A stretch of 64,000 nt of DNA, from contig NZ_ML636800.1 of the NCBI RefSeq assembly GCF_006476605.1, forward strand, positions 124,001 through 188,000, given 5' to 3'. Positions 9,513-18,104 of this stretch are shown in pieces. The translations under genes and the position numbers were made by a program. The stretch is from Brucella gallinifaecis (lineage in GTDB: Bacteria; Pseudomonadota; Alphaproteobacteria; Rhizobiales; Rhizobiaceae). The notes beneath the pieces are model-generated. The model was given only the letters and a program-made list of their open reading frames with translations. It searched no databases and was not told the DNA's origin. How positions within the stretch are numbered: position 1 is the stretch's first letter; the number at the start of each line of letters is the position of its first letter.

Positions 9513-9546
9513 TGTATTTATCTAAAATGAAACGTTGTCAACTAAA
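9513..9546 (-). promoter_or_regulatory. Promoter region of the fucoside operon with candidate LacI operator
   Basis: On the minus strand a perfect -35 hexamer TTGACA is embedded in TTGACAACGTTTCAT (9527-9541), an imperfect palindrome centred on AACGTT, as is usual for LacI-family operators. AT-rich -10 candidates (TAAATA or AATACA) follow 15 to 17 bases later. A repressor there would block polymerase binding. It lies about 50 bases before the binding protein start. Confidence 0.5.
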
Positions 9547-9868
9547 TTGAATATTCTGGAGAAGAGAAATTTCTGCAAGCAGGTTTTTTTGATAATATCA
9601 GGGGCGATCCGCCTTTCAGACATGTCAGGATGTGATCAAACTCAGCGGCGAATATATTGATGACCTCTAGGGTCCTGACCCTAAGATACTCGCTAGAATC
9701 ATTCTGCTTTCAGTTATAAATCGCCGGTTTGGTGCGAAGCACTAGATTGATAATCAGCCTTGGAAGCTTCCCATTAATTATGGGCAGGGCTATTCAATGC
9801 TTGTCACACTTGTCCCCAAGGATAATCGTGTATAGCTTGAGATAAACATTCATAAAAAGAGGAAGTTT
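9547..9868. other. Intergenic region between the fucoside operon and ybaK
   Basis: No gene was found here. It holds one notable short sequence, the GGGTCCTGACCC copy at 9668-9684, and presumably the promoter of the downstream deacylase gene. Nothing else stood out. Confidence 0.6.
9668..9684. repeat. Solo terminal repeat resembling the MITE-like element end
   Basis: TAGGGTCCTGACCCTAA is the reverse complement of the first 15 bases of the terminal inverted repeat of the element at 47400-47670 (TTAGGGTCAGGACCC). TA lies at both sides. It may be the remnant of an excised or decayed element. Confidence 0.45.
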
Positions 9869-10342
9869 ATGAGCCTGGAATCGGTCAAGGCGTTCTTTGC
9901 TGATAAAGCACCGGATATTGAGGTTATCATATTGCCAACCAGTACCGCGACTGTTGCGCTTGCGGCTGAAGCGCATGGTGTAGAGCCGGGGCAAATTGCC
10001 AAGACATTATCCTTTACATCTAAAGGTCAGACCATTCTTGTGGTAACGCGCGGCGATGCGCGTATTGATAATCGTAAATTTAAAGATAAGTTTGGAAGCA
10101 AACCACGTATGCTGGATGCTACGAGCGTCCTGAATGAAACCAGCCACCCTGTTGGAGGTGTGTGCCCATTTGGTTTGCCTGCGGCTCTGCCTGTCTATTG
10201 TGACGTATCACTTCAAGCCTTTGATGAAGTTGTACCTGCGGCAGGTGCAACGAACAGCGCAGTAAAAATCGCTCCGCAACGGATGGCCGAACTCGCTTCT
10301 GCTGAATGGATCGATGTTTGCCAGCAAGCCGATAAAGGCTAG
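9869..10342 (+). CDS. YbaK/EbsC family aminoacyl-tRNA deacylase
   Basis: A 157-residue cytoplasmic protein of the YbaK/ProX editing-domain family, which hydrolyses mischarged tRNA such as Cys-tRNA(Pro). Family marks are the conserved Lys in QIAKTLSF (near residue 45), TRGDARIDNRKF, and GGVCPFGLP near residue 95, which shapes the substrate pocket. The length is normal. The start ATG at 9869 follows AGAGGAAG at 9858-9865. It stands alone between the fucoside locus and rirA. Exact tRNA specificity within the family cannot be read from sequence alone. Confidence 0.9.
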   Translation: MSLESVKAFFADKAPDIEVIILPTSTATVALAAEAHGVEPGQIAKTLSFTSKGQTILVVTRGDARIDNRKFKDKFGSKPRMLDATSVLNETSHPVGGVCPFGLPAALPVYCDVSLQAFDEVVPAAGATNSAVKIAPQRMAELASAEWIDVCQQADKG

Positions 10343-10695
10343 ACATCCAGGGGCAGGACCTAAAACTTTTCACGCTTAAGATGCAAAGATGAAAATGCTC
10401 AATCTGTGCGTTTTGGAGGTATCTTTTCAAAAGCCCATTACTATTTTTTCTGAATGCGTACCGTTTTTAATGTCATATTGAAAAGAAGCGTTTTTTCCCT
10501 TTAAAGATGATTAATTTTGTCATATACTTAAGAATAATTCTAAAAAAGAATCGAACTAAACGCACGCGCCTGGCACATATCGTCTAAATAGCCGTATTCA
10601 TTCGGACTATTGGAGATTGTGGTGTAATAAAAGCAAAGCTTTTTGATAGGACAGTCCAGTCTGAAAGCTAGAGGATGTGCTGAAAGGAATAATAA
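10343..10695 (+). promoter_or_regulatory. rirA upstream region with Irr-type iron control element
   Basis: No gene was seen here. At 10528-10544 lies TTAAGAATAATTCTAAA, a palindrome built on AGAATAATTCT that matches the Irr/ICE box of Rhizobiales (TTAGAA...TTCTAA). It is 152 bases before the rirA start, so Irr probably represses rirA when iron is low. The same motif precedes bfd (18551-18565) and the FTR1 gene (62396-62410). Confidence 0.65.
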
Positions 10696-11160
10696 ATGCG
10701 TCTTACTCGTCAGACGAATTATGCCATTCGCATGCTTATGTATTGTGCCGCTAATGACGGCAAACTGAGCCGCGTTCCTGAAATTGCTCGCGCTTATGGC
10801 GTATCAGAGCTCTTTCTGTTTAAGATTTTGCAGCCATTGGTCGAGCATCAACTTGTCGAGACTGTCCGTGGGCGCAATGGCGGTGTTCGCCTGGGACGCG
10901 CTGCCAAGGATATTTCATTATTTGATGTTGTCCGCGTAACAGAAGAAAATTTCTCCATGGCTGAATGCTTCGAAAACGATGCAACAGAGTGCCCATTGGT
11001 TGATAGCTGTGGTCTTAATTCTGCTCTGCGCGAAGCGCTCAATGCATTCTTCGGTGTCTTGATGAAATATAGCATCGCCGATTTGGTTAAGTCCCGGACG
11101 AATGTTCGTACGCTGCTAGGGCTTGATGAAGATATTGAAATAGAACGCGTCGCCAGCTGA
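10696..11160 (+). CDS. rirA: Iron-responsive transcriptional regulator RirA (Rrf2 family)
   Basis: A 154-residue Rrf2 regulator. It starts MRLTRQTNYAIRMLMYCAAN, has a winged helix with SELFLFKILQPL as recognition region and a GRNGGVRLG wing. The three cysteines that bind the RirA iron-sulfur cluster are C91, C99 and C105 in MAECF, TECPL and DSCGL, the spacing known from rhizobial RirA. With iron it represses iron and heme uptake genes; when the cluster breaks down under iron shortage, repression is lifted. It is adjacent to the heme uptake locus, which is a known target type in Brucellaceae. AAGGAATAATAA precedes ATG. The symbol is given because the sequence closely resembles Rhizobium RirA. 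Confidence 0.96.
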   Translation: MRLTRQTNYAIRMLMYCAANDGKLSRVPEIARAYGVSELFLFKILQPLVEHQLVETVRGRNGGVRLGRAAKDISLFDVVRVTEENFSMAECFENDATECPLVDSCGLNSALREALNAFFGVLMKYSIADLVKSRTNVRTLLGLDEDIEIERVAS

Positions 11161-11185
11161 CAAGCTGATGATTTATAAATTGGTG

Positions 11186-11220
11186 AAAGGTTGAAAACAA
11201 ACAGGTTTTCAACCTTTTTT
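11186..11220. terminator. Bidirectional terminator between rirA and hmuV
   Basis: The stem AAAGGTTGAAAAC / GTTTTCAACCTTT with a 6-base loop is followed by a T-run on the + strand. The symmetrical A/T flanks allow it to serve both convergent genes. Confidence 0.75.
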
Positions 11221-11234
11221 CTTTCGTCATATAC

Positions 11235-12035
11235 TCAAAGCGATGCGGCAAAAGCCGATTGGGGCAGCACAAATGGGACGCCTTTTGCAGGTGGAATACC
11301 GACCCGCAAACTGCATTCATAAACCCGCTCAAGCCGTTCATCAGTCAAAGCATCTTGCGGTGTGCCAATTGTATCTAGTCTGCCTTTGTGCATGACAGCT
11401 ATACTATCTGCAAACATGGCTGTCAGGTTCAAATCGTGAAGAATGGCAATGACCCCGCCACCTGCCGCTGCAAAATCCCGTGCAATTTCCATCACAGCAA
11501 TCTGATGTTTTATGTCGAGACTGGAAATCGGCTCATCAAGAAACAGATAGCGTGGTTTTCCATCTACAACAGGCTTCCAGACCTGGCATAAAACGCGAGC
11601 CAGCTGTACCCGCTGTTGCTCGCCGCCGGACAATTCCTGATAAAGTCTGCCGCTAAAACCAGCGAGATCAACCTTCTCCAATGCAAGATCAGGCAGTCTT
11701 TCCTGCTCTTCACCTGTTACGCCACTAAATCCACCCGTCAAACCGATATGGACAATCTCACGAACCGTAAATGGAAATGACAACGCACTGGCTTGCGGAA
11801 GCACAGCACGACGTGCCGCCATGCGCCATGGCTTGATGCTGCTGAAATCTTCACCATCGAGATATGCTGAGCCAGTATAAGCAATATCTCCAGAAAGTGC
11901 GCGCAACAATGTTGTTTTACCAGAGCCATTAGGACCGACAATTGCCGTAACTTCACCCGGGCGTGCAATGAAGTTGATATTCTCGAGAATGGACTTGCTG
12001 CCGATGGATACGTTTAAATTTGTGGTTTTAATCAT
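11235..12035 (-). CDS. hmuV: Heme ABC transporter ATP-binding protein HmuV
   Basis: A 266-residue ATPase of the FecE/HmuV class with Walker A (GPNGSGKTT), LSGGEQQRVQLARVL signature, Walker B (YLFLDEPISSLD) and the switch His in AILHDLN. It powers import of heme from periplasm to cytoplasm through HmuU. ATG 12035 (MIKTTNLNVS) is chosen because GAGG lies 7 bases upstream and the start then sits 7 bases after the hmuU stop. A longer frame running back to 12191 is an artefact of overlap with hmuU. It is the last gene of hmuPSTUV. Confidence 0.94.
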   Translation of the reverse strand: MIKTTNLNVSIGSKSILENINFIARPGEVTAIVGPNGSGKTTLLRALSGDIAYTGSAYLDGEDFSSIKPWRMAARRAVLPQASALSFPFTVREIVHIGLTGGFSGVTGEEQERLPDLALEKVDLAGFSGRLYQELSGGEQQRVQLARVLCQVWKPVVDGKPRYLFLDEPISSLDIKHQIAVMEIARDFAAAGGGVIAILHDLNLTAMFADSIAVMHKGRLDTIGTPQDALTDERLERVYECSLRVGIPPAKGVPFVLPQSAFAASL

Positions 12036-12042
12036 CACGGCC

Positions 12043-13161
12043 TCATAGATCCAGAACGCCGCGCTGACGCAGCAATATCCAGAGGAAAAAGGGAGCACCA
12101 CAGGCGGCGGTGATAATGCCAATTGGCAGTTCCGCAGGTGCAACAATGGTTCGGCTGACGGCATCTGCCAGCAAAAGTATAATCGCGCCAAGCAATGCTG
12201 CCGAAGGCAATAAATAACGATGGTCCGGGCCGATACTCAAGCGCAGCATGTGCGGCACGACAATACCGATAAAGCCAATACCGCCCGATATCGCAACTGT
12301 CGCCCCCGTTGCAGCAGCAACGGTTACTATCGCAACATTCTTGATACGCTGAACAGGAATACCGAGATGCCCGGCCGCTGCCTCGCCCAGCGCAAGCGCG
12401 TTAAGACCACGTGCCAGAAATGGTGTTGCAAGAAGGACAACCGCAATAATCGGCCCAGCCGTGCCGATCTTTCCCCATGTTGCACCGGCAAGCGATCCAA
12501 GCCCCCAGAAGGTCAGATCGCGCAATTGACGATCATCAGAAATATAAATGAGAGTGCCTGTGGCAGCTCCCGCCAATGCACCAAGCGCGATACCAGCCAG
12601 CAACATGGTTGCAACTGATGTACGACCACGCCGTGTTGCCACACGATAAAGAACAAGCGTTGTAATAAGGCCGCCAATGAATGCAGCCAGAGGCAATGCA
12701 TATAATCCAAGCAAAACATAAAGTGGCGCAAATGCTGTTCCCCCCAGAACGATCATGGAAACAGCACCAAGACTTGCACCCGCAGAAACACCAACCAGTC
12801 CCGGATCAGCAAGCGGATTACGGAAAAGCCCCTGCATCACAGCGCCCGACACTGCGAGTGAGGCACCCACCAATATGCCGACAATAATGCGGGGCAGGCG
12901 GATTTCCATAATGATAAGGTGATCACGCCGAAATGCTTCTGCACCTTCCTGTGAGCCAAGAACATATTCACGCAATACAGTCAAAACAGATGCGTCAGAC
13001 GCACCCGCAGTAAGACTGAAAAGCGCTGTCACACACAGAGCTATTGCCAGAATTACAATAGCAAGACGTGCTCGGGCAGAGCGATCACCAACATGTTTTA
13101 CTGCTGCTTGATCAGGCGCGACAAAGCTTCCGGGTTTTACCGCATGATCATGGCTGGTCAT
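12043..13161 (-). CDS. hmuU: Heme ABC transporter permease HmuU (FecCD family)
   Basis: A 372-residue FecCD-type permease with about ten predicted membrane helices. Typical blocks are EIRLPRIIVGILVGASLAVSGAVMQGLFRNPLADPGLVGVSAGA at residues 85-130, and GFIGIVVPHMLRLSIGPDHRYLLP near the end. An N-terminal polar extension of about 30 residues precedes the first helix. It forms the inner-membrane channel for heme with HmuT and HmuV. It lies 68 bases after hmuT and 7 bases before hmuV in the same operon. Confidence 0.94.
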   Translation of the reverse strand: MTSHDHAVKPGSFVAPDQAAVKHVGDRSARARLAIVILAIALCVTALFSLTAGASDASVLTVLREYVLGSQEGAEAFRRDHLIIMEIRLPRIIVGILVGASLAVSGAVMQGLFRNPLADPGLVGVSAGASLGAVSMIVLGGTAFAPLYVLLGLYALPLAAFIGGLITTLVLYRVATRRGRTSVATMLLAGIALGALAGAATGTLIYISDDRQLRDLTFWGLGSLAGATWGKIGTAGPIIAVVLLATPFLARGLNALALGEAAAGHLGIPVQRIKNVAIVTVAAATGATVAISGGIGFIGIVVPHMLRLSIGPDHRYLLPSAALLGAIILLLADAVSRTIVAPAELPIGIITAACGAPFFLWILLRQRGVLDL

Positions 13162-13229
13162 GTATATATGTCCTTATTATGCATCTGTGCGGCATGCTTT
13201 TGTATCTGCAATCACGGTAGGCACAGATT

Positions 13230-14111
13230 TTAGTTTGCAGCCTGTGTGCCGTATAGTTTTTCAGACAGTTCACGGCTGGCTGCGCCAGTCCGCGGACCGA
13301 AACCAAGCAGATAGAGCGAATCCATCTGAACAATATTACCGCTGCGGCCAGCAGGAGAATTCGCCAAAACAGGGTTCTTGAAAAGGTCTTCTATCTGAAC
13401 GCTATCCTTGCCGATATTCATCGTCAAAATCATATCGGGCGCAGCTTTTTCAATGGCTTCAACAGTCAACTGCTTATAGCCCTGATAAGAGTCGATGGCA
13501 TTCACACCACCTGCGAGGCTTATGATACCATCTGCACCCGTGCCAGTACCGGACGCCATAATACGTCCGTCGCGTACACCCATGATAAAAAGCACACGTT
13601 TACGAGGGTTTTGAGTGGCTGAAATGCTCGCAGCCACTTCAAGATCACGCGATACATTTGTTGCAAGTTCTTTGGCTTTGTCTTCAAGACCAAAAGCGTG
13701 ACCAATGGCTTCAATCTTTGCAATCACGCCATCGCCCGTATAGGATTCAGGGATCATGACAATCGGAACCGATGCTTTTTTCAGAACTTCCAGAGTTTCT
13801 GGTGGGCCACTGCCTTCTGACATTAAAATGCCAGTCGGATTGATCGAAAGTACGCCTTCCGGCGATAAACGGCGCATATAACCTATATCAACAAGTTCAT
13901 GAACCTGCTCTGGATATGTGCTTGTCTGATCCCGTGCAACAAGCATATCACCAGCGCCAAGCGCATAAACGATCTCTGTTATCGCACCGCCAACGGATAC
14001 AATCCGGGATGTATCAGTAAATTTCTCGACCGTATCCGCTTTTGCAAATCCACTCAAAGCAACGGTAGTAACCAGAACGGCCAAAGCCATATAACGGCTA
14101 ATGATTGTCAT
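13230..14111 (-). CDS. hmuT: Periplasmic heme-binding protein HmuT
   Basis: A 293-residue TroA-fold binding protein. A signal peptide MTIISRYMALAVLVTTVAL...AKA is visible, with cleavage around residue 25. The body contains RIVSVGGAITEIVYALGAG and the conserved Tyr region DIGYMRRLSPEGVLSINP, where known HmuT/ShuT proteins coordinate heme through Tyr. It hands heme from the outer-membrane receptor BhuA to HmuUV. Between it and hmuS lies a stem-loop (14127-14161) that could set relative mRNA levels. Confidence 0.93.
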   Translation of the reverse strand: MTIISRYMALAVLVTTVALSGFAKADTVEKFTDTSRIVSVGGAITEIVYALGAGDMLVARDQTSTYPEQVHELVDIGYMRRLSPEGVLSINPTGILMSEGSGPPETLEVLKKASVPIVMIPESYTGDGVIAKIEAIGHAFGLEDKAKELATNVSRDLEVAASISATQNPRKRVLFIMGVRDGRIMASGTGTGADGIISLAGGVNAIDSYQGYKQLTVEAIEKAAPDMILTMNIGKDSVQIEDLFKNPVLANSPAGRSGNIVQMDSLYLLGFGPRTGAASRELSEKLYGTQAAN

Positions 14112-14126
14112 ATCTTACACCCTTCA

Positions 14127-14161
14127 TGCCTGTTTCAGAAATAATCATCCCTGAAACAGGC
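14127..14161. repeat. Intercistronic stem-loop between hmuS and hmuT
   Basis: GCCTGTTTCAG and CTGAAACAGGC form an 11-base-pair stem with a 12-base loop, and no T-run follows on the minus strand. It is likely an RNA stabiliser or processing site rather than a full terminator. Confidence 0.6.
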
Positions 14162-14191
14162 ATTGAAACGAAGGCCGAGGCCTTTTTATAT

Positions 14192-15268
14192 TCAAGCGGC
14201 AGTAGATTGTGGCAAACGCGGCAGATTTTCTGCAATCATGCGCCAGTCAGCAAGCTCCGCATCGCCTTCATGGCGTTCACCAAAGAACTGGATAATCATC
14301 TCACCCTTGGCATCATAGACCTCAAGCGAAGTAACGTGGCCGTCCTTGGTAGGCTTGCGAACAACCCATGCATCGGCAATGTGATCGGCACGCAGATGCA
14401 AATGGAATGTCGGATCAAGCACATTAAGCCAAGGACCCATCATCTTGATTTCAGCAATTTTGCCTGTATGGATCTGAATGCAACCACGGCTTCCAACAAA
14501 GCACATGATGGGGATTTGTTCCTGCACGACATGGTTCATCATGGCCTCGACTGCCGACAGATCAACCCGCCAAGCAAAATCCTGACCGGCCAGATGCACG
14601 GCCTGATGTCGATCAACACCAAAATCTTTCAAAAGACCAACAAACTGATGCACATCGGTAAGCGCACCCCAGCGCTCCCGGAACGCTTCGCCATCAATCG
14701 TTGAAACATCCGCTTTTTCCACTTTGGTAGCGAAAGGCTTTGTTTCGATTGCAGATGTCTGATCATCCAGCAGCAAATCAGAAACAAGCTCTTCATAAGC
14801 TTCCAGATTGGATGAAGGGCGAAGATGAATTTTATGAACCGCTTCACCTGACGCATCAAAAAACTGCAGGCTGCGCCGAATATGTTCACCATCCTGCTTA
14901 GCAACAGCAAAACCATGCACCCAGTGCTTCGGGAAAATGCGAAGATCGATTTCCTTGCCGAGCGTCAATGACGCATGCGGACCCCATATCGTTTTCTCGA
15001 AAGGGCCGATTTTTTCATGCACAGCGCTTTCATTGCGCGTAAGCGCCATGACTTCACCAAGTGATGGCGCATGTTTGAGCAATGTTTCTACATCTGCGCG
15101 AATACGACGGGCAGAGAGTGAGCTTTCAGCATCTGCACCTGTATATGCCGCAATATAATCGGCTTCTGATATCCCGAGGCTTTGAGCAAAATCACGTTCG
15201 CGCATTTTCGGGTTATCTGCCCGTGCCTTGAGTATTTGCTCTGGGGAGGGCTTGGTCTGGGTCGTCAT
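14192..15268 (-). CDS. hmuS: Heme-handling/degrading factor HmuS
   Basis: A 358-residue cytoplasmic protein of the HemS/HmuS/ChuX family. It is a tandem duplication of two homologous halves; the repeated pattern is seen in VMALTRNESAVHEKIGPFEK and the second-half counterpart MMNHVVQEQIPIMCFVGSRGCIQIHTG. The second half contains the family heme-ligand region. It accepts heme imported by HmuTUV and promotes its breakdown or delivery. It is encoded directly after hmuP (10 bases) and before hmuT. An IsdG-like heme monooxygenase at 18105 gives a second possible heme-degrading route. Confidence 0.93.
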   Translation of the reverse strand: MTTQTKPSPEQILKARADNPKMRERDFAQSLGISEADYIAAYTGADAESSLSARRIRADVETLLKHAPSLGEVMALTRNESAVHEKIGPFEKTIWGPHASLTLGKEIDLRIFPKHWVHGFAVAKQDGEHIRRSLQFFDASGEAVHKIHLRPSSNLEAYEELVSDLLLDDQTSAIETKPFATKVEKADVSTIDGEAFRERWGALTDVHQFVGLLKDFGVDRHQAVHLAGQDFAWRVDLSAVEAMMNHVVQEQIPIMCFVGSRGCIQIHTGKIAEIKMMGPWLNVLDPTFHLHLRADHIADAWVVRKPTKDGHVTSLEVYDAKGEMIIQFFGERHEGDAELADWRMIAENLPRLPQSTAA

Positions 15269-15278
15269 TTCTATTTGC

Positions 15279-15539
15279 CTACTTGTTAAGAATGAGCTTG
15301 CCTTGACGGGTAATCTTCAAACGATAGAGAGAGCCGCCATGCTCTATCGCCACTTCACGGGAGCCGTTGAAAAGTTCACGGCTGCCATATGTCTTGAGTT
15401 GCGTTTCATAAGGCTGTTCAGGAGTGTGCGACTTAACCGGGCCTGTCGTTTCTAAACGCGACTGGATTTCAGGCATGCGGCTTAAGACGCGCTCACGCGG
15501 CAACTGCACCTGCATGTCGATATGGATTCGCCTGTTCAT
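15279..15539 (-). CDS. hmuP: Small hemin uptake protein HmuP
   Basis: An 86-residue protein of the HmuP family, which in Bradyrhizobium and Sinorhizobium is needed for expression of the heme receptor gene. The C-terminal core [20 protein letters not shown] followed by [14 protein letters not shown] is the family signature. ATG 15539 is chosen because AAAGG lies about 8 bases upstream and it gives a normal size; the open frame runs further but lacks family similarity there. It is the first gene of the minus strand heme operon and faces bhuA across the regulatory region, which fits a role as local coactivator of bhuA. Confidence 0.88.
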   Translation of the reverse strand: MNRRIHIDMQVQLPRERVLSRMPEIQSRLETTGPVKSHTPEQPYETQLKTYGSRELFNGSREVAIEHGGSLYRLKITRQGKLILNK

Positions 15540-15821
15540 TTCACTGCCTTTGCACCAGTAATGGAGCCATTTTTGTTGACCGAGCCGATCCCAACAATTC
15601 ATTAGTTGACATAAACGATCATGTTTAATAATCACTGCCTTACTGGATTAATTGAGTCAAGTTTAAATCTCGTTTATCCCGAGCAAGCCCGAAGGTTTCC
15701 TTCCAGCCAGCATTGTTGTGCCCCCTCAAAAAGGGGGAAGTTTAACCTATTGAGATAATTAAATTTCTCGCATCTGAGTGACTGTGAGAAGTTTTCTGTG
15801 GCTTTCAGGAGAAATCAAGCG
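15540..15821. promoter_or_regulatory. Divergent hmuP / bhuA promoter region
   Basis: A 282-base AT-rich region that must hold promoters for both directions and probably RirA or Irr sites. A stem CCCCCTCAAAAAGGGGG is at 15721-15737, and TTGAGATAATTAAATTTCTC at about 15750-15769 is an imperfect palindrome that could be an iron-regulator site. No ICE palindrome of the kind upstream of rirA is present. AGGAG at 15807-15811 is the ribosome site of bhuA. Confidence 0.5.
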
Positions 15822-17879
15822 ATGCCAGCAATTAACGGGGAACAAAGGCGGTCATTTCTGGCAAGCACGGGTCTTGCTGTCATCATTGCTGCAATGACGT
15901 CTGGTGCATATGCGCAGCAACAGCCTGCCGCAACTGATGCAGATGGCGTTAAACTGAATACAATCACCATTCAAAACCCAACTGCGGCTAAAGGCGACGC
16001 ACCATATTCAACGCCTGCTGCAGTCAGCGCGATTTCAAAAGAAGAAATCAATCGCTATGGCGACGTAAAGCTCGATGATCTACTCCGTGATATACCCGGA
16101 ACATTTACTCGTATTAACGGTTCACAGCCCGGTGTCGCAGTCAATATTCGCGGGTTTGAAGGATCCGGGCGCGTTAATACGATGATTGATGGCGTTCGCC
16201 AGAATTTCCGTTTTACAGGCCACGAAGCTTCTGGCTTTACATATGTAGACTCTAATCTTCTTGCAGATATTGACGTAAGCAGAGGTGCTGTCACAGGACT
16301 GGGTGGCGGTGCGCTCGCAGGCAGCGTCAATCTCCGCACCTTAGGTGTTGATGACATTGTGCGCCCAGGTCAGCAATATGGTGTATTGGGCCGTGCTTCA
16401 TGGGGTAGCAATGGGGTCGGATTCTCGGAGATGCTTGCAGCAGGCGCCCGCGCAAATTCGATGGGTATTGCGGGAGCTATCAGCCATCGGGATTCCGATA
16501 ACTATAAAAATGGTGATGGTATTGAACAAAATAATACGGGTCAGAAGCTAACTTCCGGCCTGATTAAAACTGAATTTGGTTTTGGCGAAGATCATAAACT
16601 GTCTCTGGGCGGCGTTTTTTATAAAAATGATTTTGGTGCCAATTCATATAATCAAACGATCAAAAACCAGACACTGACTGCTAACTACAGCTATAACCCT
16701 AGCGATAATGATCTGATCGATTTCCGTCTGAATGGTTATTATAACCGCCTTGATATGAACTACTTTGAAAACCTCAGTGGAGCATGGAGCGCGACAACAA
16801 GCGGGCGCGAAATCAGGGATATCGGACTGGGCTTCGATGCATCGAACACTTCTCGCTTCAACATTGATAAAGTTGCAGTAAAGTGGAATTACGGTGTTGA
16901 ATATTTCCATGATAAAGTAACAGGCGAAAAGACCGGCGTTAATCCAGATAATGGACGCAGCACAGCTGGTGCTGTCTTCTCGGATACGACTCTCTCATAT
17001 GGAATTGCAGACCTGACAGTCGGTTTACGCTATAACTTCTATAGCCTCGAGGGCGATGCAAAAGACGGTACATCGCTCGTTGACAAATCCTTCAATGCAC
17101 TTGATCCACGTATTACTTTAGCATTCAACGCAACAAGCTGGTTGCAGCCTTATGTGACCTATTCACATTCAATGCGCAGCCCTACACTTCAGGAAACTAT
17201 GGTTGGTGGCGTCCATCCTGGGAGCACTCAGGTTGGTTTCCGTGCTAATCCGGACCTTGAACCTGAAAAACAAAGGGGCTGGGAAATCGGTGCGAATATT
17301 CGCAAGGACGACCTGTTTACCGCAGGCGACAGCTTACGAATTAAAGCTAATTACTATAACATGAATGTTGAGAATTATATTGTAAGCTCAGGCTATAATG
17401 GCTGCAATCCATTCGGTCCTAACTGCCAGACCTGGTATACAAATGTCGATGGGGATTCACGCGTTCAGGGTGTTGAACTTCAAGCCGCATATGATGCAGG
17501 ATTTGCATTTGCTGGTGTGACCTACACATACACGAAAGCTGATCTGCCACCGATCATGCCTGGACTGGGCGCCAGCCAATACCTCCCGGACAATATTTTC
17601 TCATTGTCAGGTGGAGCACGCTTCTTTGAACGTAAACTTACTGTTGGCGGTCGTTACAGTTATGTTTCCACTGGTGAAGTTGCGGGATATACAGGCGTGA
17701 CAAAAAGCAATGAGAGCTATGGTCTGGTCGATATTTTCGCAAATTATAAGTTCACCGACAATATCGACTTAACACTCAAAGTTAACAACCTATTCGATAA
17801 GTCTTATACGCCTTTTCTCAGCACATCAGGATCAGGTCAGGGACGCACATTCCTCGTAGCGACACAGTTCCAGTTCTAA
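15822..17879 (+). CDS. bhuA: TonB-dependent heme/hemoglobin receptor BhuA
   Basis: A 685-residue outer-membrane receptor. A signal peptide precedes AYAQQ around residue 33, followed by a short N-terminal stretch, the plug domain (TPAAVSAISKEEINRYGDVKLDDLLRDIPGTFTR with NIRGFEGSGRVNTMIDGVRQNFRF) and a beta-barrel that ends in the terminal Phe of VATQFQF. The receptor motif YSHSMRSPTLQE, near the FRAP/NPDL heme-receptor signature NPDLEPEKQRGWEIG, supports heme specificity. It moves heme across the outer membrane using TonB. ATG 15822 with AGGAG 11 bases upstream is preferred over the GTG at 15798. In Brucella this receptor is BhuA. Confidence 0.93.
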   Translation: MPAINGEQRRSFLASTGLAVIIAAMTSGAYAQQQPAATDADGVKLNTITIQNPTAAKGDAPYSTPAAVSAISKEEINRYGDVKLDDLLRDIPGTFTRINGSQPGVAVNIRGFEGSGRVNTMIDGVRQNFRFTGHEASGFTYVDSNLLADIDVSRGAVTGLGGGALAGSVNLRTLGVDDIVRPGQQYGVLGRASWGSNGVGFSEMLAAGARANSMGIAGAISHRDSDNYKNGDGIEQNNTGQKLTSGLIKTEFGFGEDHKLSLGGVFYKNDFGANSYNQTIKNQTLTANYSYNPSDNDLIDFRLNGYYNRLDMNYFENLSGAWSATTSGREIRDIGLGFDASNTSRFNIDKVAVKWNYGVEYFHDKVTGEKTGVNPDNGRSTAGAVFSDTTLSYGIADLTVGLRYNFYSLEGDAKDGTSLVDKSFNALDPRITLAFNATSWLQPYVTYSHSMRSPTLQETMVGGVHPGSTQVGFRANPDLEPEKQRGWEIGANIRKDDLFTAGDSLRIKANYYNMNVENYIVSSGYNGCNPFGPNCQTWYTNVDGDSRVQGVELQAAYDAGFAFAGVTYTYTKADLPPIMPGLGASQYLPDNIFSLSGGARFFERKLTVGGRYSYVSTGEVAGYTGVTKSNESYGLVDIFANYKFTDNIDLTLKVNNLFDKSYTPFLSTSGSGQGRTFLVATQFQF

Positions 17880-17881
17880 AC

Positions 17882-17911
17882 ATATTCGGGAGATTCAGGT
17901 CTCCCGAATAT
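17882..17911 (+). terminator. Stem-loop after bhuA
   Basis: ATATTCGGGAGA and TCTCCCGAATAT form a 12-base-pair stem with a 6-base loop 2 bases after the bhuA stop. No long T-run follows, but position and stem strength suggest transcription termination. Confidence 0.65.
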
Positions 17912-18104
17912 CACTCGTCGTATCTGTGATACCCACTCATCTCTGACCGCTGAAGTGGTGTTCATATTCCAGGATACGATGCGGCGAGTGCGGACCCTAC
18001 CACCGCACTCGCCCACATTTGTCAGAATACAACAACGCAACTTCTGTTAGGATATTCTGCGACCCGTTTTATAGCCAATCCCTTTTTGAAAGAGAGGATC
18101 AGCA

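Noticed and set aside
12036-12191. Longer N-terminus for HmuV
   Set aside because: The added part lies inside hmuU, has no family similarity, and a good ribosome site supports ATG 12035.
14105-14704. 199-codon + strand frame antisense to hmuS
   Set aside because: It is fully antisense to a clear hmuS gene and has no family pattern.
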